A DNA stretch of 64,000 nt. It comes from Vibrio litoralis DSM 17657. GTDB taxonomy: Bacteria; Pseudomonadota; Gammaproteobacteria; Enterobacterales; Vibrionaceae. The stretch spans positions 186,001 through 250,000 of the forward strand of contig NZ_AUFZ01000016.1 in assembly GCF_000426765.1 (NCBI RefSeq). Direction: 5' to 3'. Both the position numbers and the translations under genes were made by a program. The notes under the pieces were generated by a model. It had not been told where the DNA came from, did not search any database, and worked only from the letters and a program-made list of their open reading frames with translations. Each line of letters begins with the position of its first letter. Position 1 is the stretch's first letter. Of the stretch, positions 62,897 to 64,000 are shown in pieces.

Positions 62897-63762
62897 GAAG
62901 CGGGCTTTTCTTTCACGGTTAAGGTGATAGGGTCTGATTGCACATCGACTGGCACAATACGACGGGTACCGGTTGTGCGGCTGATGCTAATCACAGAAGC
63001 TTGTAGGCGAGTAGGGATAAGCTGATGCGTTCCAGATTGTTCGGCGGTTACACGATAGTCTTGTTCTACAACCGTCGTTTCAATGCCATTAATGATTTTT
63101 TGATATTGGTTAGGTTGGCCGATAGGTTCGATGCTTAAGCCATCACCTGAAGGTGGCGTGAGCTTAGTGTTTTGCAAACCACGAGGATCGGTCTTAACCA
63201 ATAAACGAGAGGTAAAAGTCGCCATCTCTTTTGGGTATAAAGTGGTTTTTGAAATGCTGTCATCAAAGCTAATTAGGTCGCTTTGTTTTGGCGTGCTTGG
63301 ATCGTTGCTGACATGCAAGGTAATGGGATCGGTTTTAACGCCATTAATCTCAAAACTCGGAATGATAACGTTACCGGATTTATTGGTCGCCAGGCTGATG
63401 TTCCATTCACTTCTCAGCGTGACTTTGCCATTGACGCTGTAACGCGATGAACCAAATTGTAGCGAGCCTTGAGTGAAGTCTTTATCTAGTGCGCTTGGGT
63501 CGAAATCTTCTCGGTGCGCCGCGCCCATATAAGCGACTTGTAGATTAAATACTTCATTGGTGCTTAAACGGGTTTGTGAGACGGAAGCGGTCGCCTGTAT
63601 ATCATTGGCAAATGCACTTTGGCTTATCGCAAGTGACATTAAAACAGCGCTGAATAGAGCGAATTGTTTATGGTAAGCACGTTTTAGTTTTGAGGCGCTT
63701 AGCAGAGACAATAGTTGAGAAAAGATTGAATACATTGTGTTTTCCATTCGTCGAATTACCAT
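61993..63762 (-). CDS. batD: BatD family protein (aerotolerance/Bat operon)
   Basis: This 589-residue membrane-anchored periplasmic protein of the BatD family (PF13584) works with the VWA-domain proteins of the Bat operon, whose biochemical role is unsettled. A signal segment ends near SLAISQSAFA-ND. Beta-sandwich domains follow (RLSTNEVFNLQVAYMG; SFDDSISKTTLYPKEMATF). One membrane helix lies near residue 475 (YTTALFAALWLITLVLFV), and the C-terminal cytoplasmic tail is Lys/Gln-rich. The frame opens with an ATG at 63762 that overlaps the preceding stop by 7 bp. The ATG at 63735 has a better ribosome-binding site (GGAAAACACA) and may be the true start. Its 3' half is duplicated at 55474-56376. 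Confidence 0.92.
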   Translation of the reverse strand: MVIRRMENTMYSIFSQLLSLLSASKLKRAYHKQFALFSAVLMSLAISQSAFANDIQATASVSQTRLSTNEVFNLQVAYMGAAHREDFDPSALDKDFTQGSLQFGSSRYSVNGKVTLRSEWNISLATNKSGNVIIPSFEINGVKTDPITLHVSNDPSTPKQSDLISFDDSISKTTLYPKEMATFTSRLLVKTDPRGLQNTKLTPPSGDGLSIEPIGQPNQYQKIINGIETTVVEQDYRVTAEQSGTHQLIPTRLQASVISISRTTGTRRIVPVDVQSDPITLTVKEKPASYQAAWLPTQSLTLQQGWQDSEGNMLDSSTAIDATVGQPITRILALVVQDVSAESLPDIKIDYPNSVRVYSEKPKFGQDKSGNTVMTLKQVIMPKKSGDIALPSVSVPWWNSKANQAETANVNGVTLKAKVDENAPQPSQALNVQPESTTNTTENDNAAEPKIVSTANSTNASFWPYTTALFAALWLITLVLFVQKKRKQPQTPTEEITPSKAQPNSFIDAVKSKDGAKIHSAFAQWQARHSNVAADLKHSIQSQINALMASLYGPQQQDYDTQTLLKLIKQAEKQSKKKPNNKQDEIAKL

Positions 63763-64000
63763 TGCTGACCGTTAGATTCTGGTTGCGGGTTTTGCTGGGC
63801 TTCAAGCGCCATTTGAGCTTGTAGTAAGCGCCTTGCATCATCAGGGATCTGTTCTAGCTTATTAAGTTTTGGATCAACCGCGACCGTGTTACCCGCTGGG
63901 TTGTTTTTATCTTGTTTACTCGCAGCCATCGCTTGCTGTTTTTGCTGTTCTTCTTGCTTTGATTGTTCTGCTTGTTGTTGGGCTTGAGCTTGTTGCTGTT
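63756..64000 (-). CDS. batB: 3' end of batB (VWA/TPR Bat protein), partial
   Basis: The last 80 codons of a gene entering from the right edge encode a Gln-rich stretch (QQQAQAQQQAEQSKQEEQ) and the end KLNKLEQIPDDARRLLQAQM...ESNGQQW, with the stop at 63756-63758. BatB/BatC-type VWA-TPR proteins of gammaproteobacteria end in just such a low-complexity tail, and the gene directly precedes batD. The identification rests on that tail and on synteny; the VWA and TPR domains lie outside the window. Confidence 0.75.
   Translation of the reverse strand, partial: QQQAQAQQQAEQSKQEEQQKQQAMAASKQDKNNPAGNTVAVDPKLNKLEQIPDDARRLLQAQMALEAQQNPQPESNGQQW

Overview
The window looks like chromosomal DNA of a marine gammaproteobacterium, most likely a Vibrionaceae member. 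This is inferred from the low-to-moderate GC content, an E. coli-like xylose regulon, a giant T1SS adhesin with T1SS-143-type repeats, ERIC-like inverted repeats, and a Bat operon. No rRNA, tRNA or CRISPR array was seen.

Region 1 (1-16852) is a pentose and xyloside catabolism cluster. XylA, XylB and the divergent regulator XylR form the core. Beside them lie a cytoplasmic alpha-xylosidase (yicI) with its GPH transporter, a second GPH transporter with a GH43 arabinofuranosidase/xylosidase, an aldose 1-epimerase and a hexapeptide acetyltransferase. An LsrB/ribose-type ABC importer follows and runs off the left edge. Imported oligosaccharides would be split in the cytoplasm, the sugar epimerised, xylose isomerised to xylulose and then phosphorylated. 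A remnant of a XylE-type proton symporter lies between xylA and xylB.

Region 2 (16976-35394) is a surface-adhesion locus. It holds a BOF-fold periplasmic protein, LapB and LapC type I secretion components, and a divergent 13,995-bp gene for a 4664-residue RTX adhesin. The adhesin has an N-terminal retention-like domain, at least sixteen tandem T1SS-143-type units and a C-terminal secretion module.

Region 3 (35400-46788) is assimilatory nitrate/nitrite reduction: nasA, cobA, an ANTAR antiterminator (NasT-like), a nitrate ABC importer, nirB and nirD. Both transcription units start with a sigma-54-like promoter followed by a leader ending in a strong intrinsic terminator just before the first gene. 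This fits dual Ntr and antitermination control.

Region 4 (46789-51024) has an ERIC-like element, a DHA2 efflux pump, pgpB, a cytochrome b562-family gene and about 1.2 kb of non-coding DNA dominated by a two-copy 347-bp tandem repeat.

Region 5 (51025-55352) is a candidate defence module. It has an uncharacterised 280-residue protein coupled to a four-helix membrane protein, then an AAA/ABC-type ATPase and an HNH nuclease overlapping by 4 bp (Septu/PtuAB-like). Two related copies of a short coding motif bracket the ATPase-HNH pair.

Region 6 (55405-64000) is a PTS sugar cassette: a divergent phosphofructokinase, EIIB, a UlaA-type EIIC, class II aldolase, a small unknown protein, EIIA and a P-loop kinase. 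About 0.97 kb of duplicated DNA lies on each side, made of the batD 3' end and its terminator. The right copy belongs to an intact batD, preceded by the 3' end of batB. The left copy is a pseudogene with a nonsense codon. The arrangement suggests that the cassette was inserted with duplication, or came in with a second batD end, next to the defence module.
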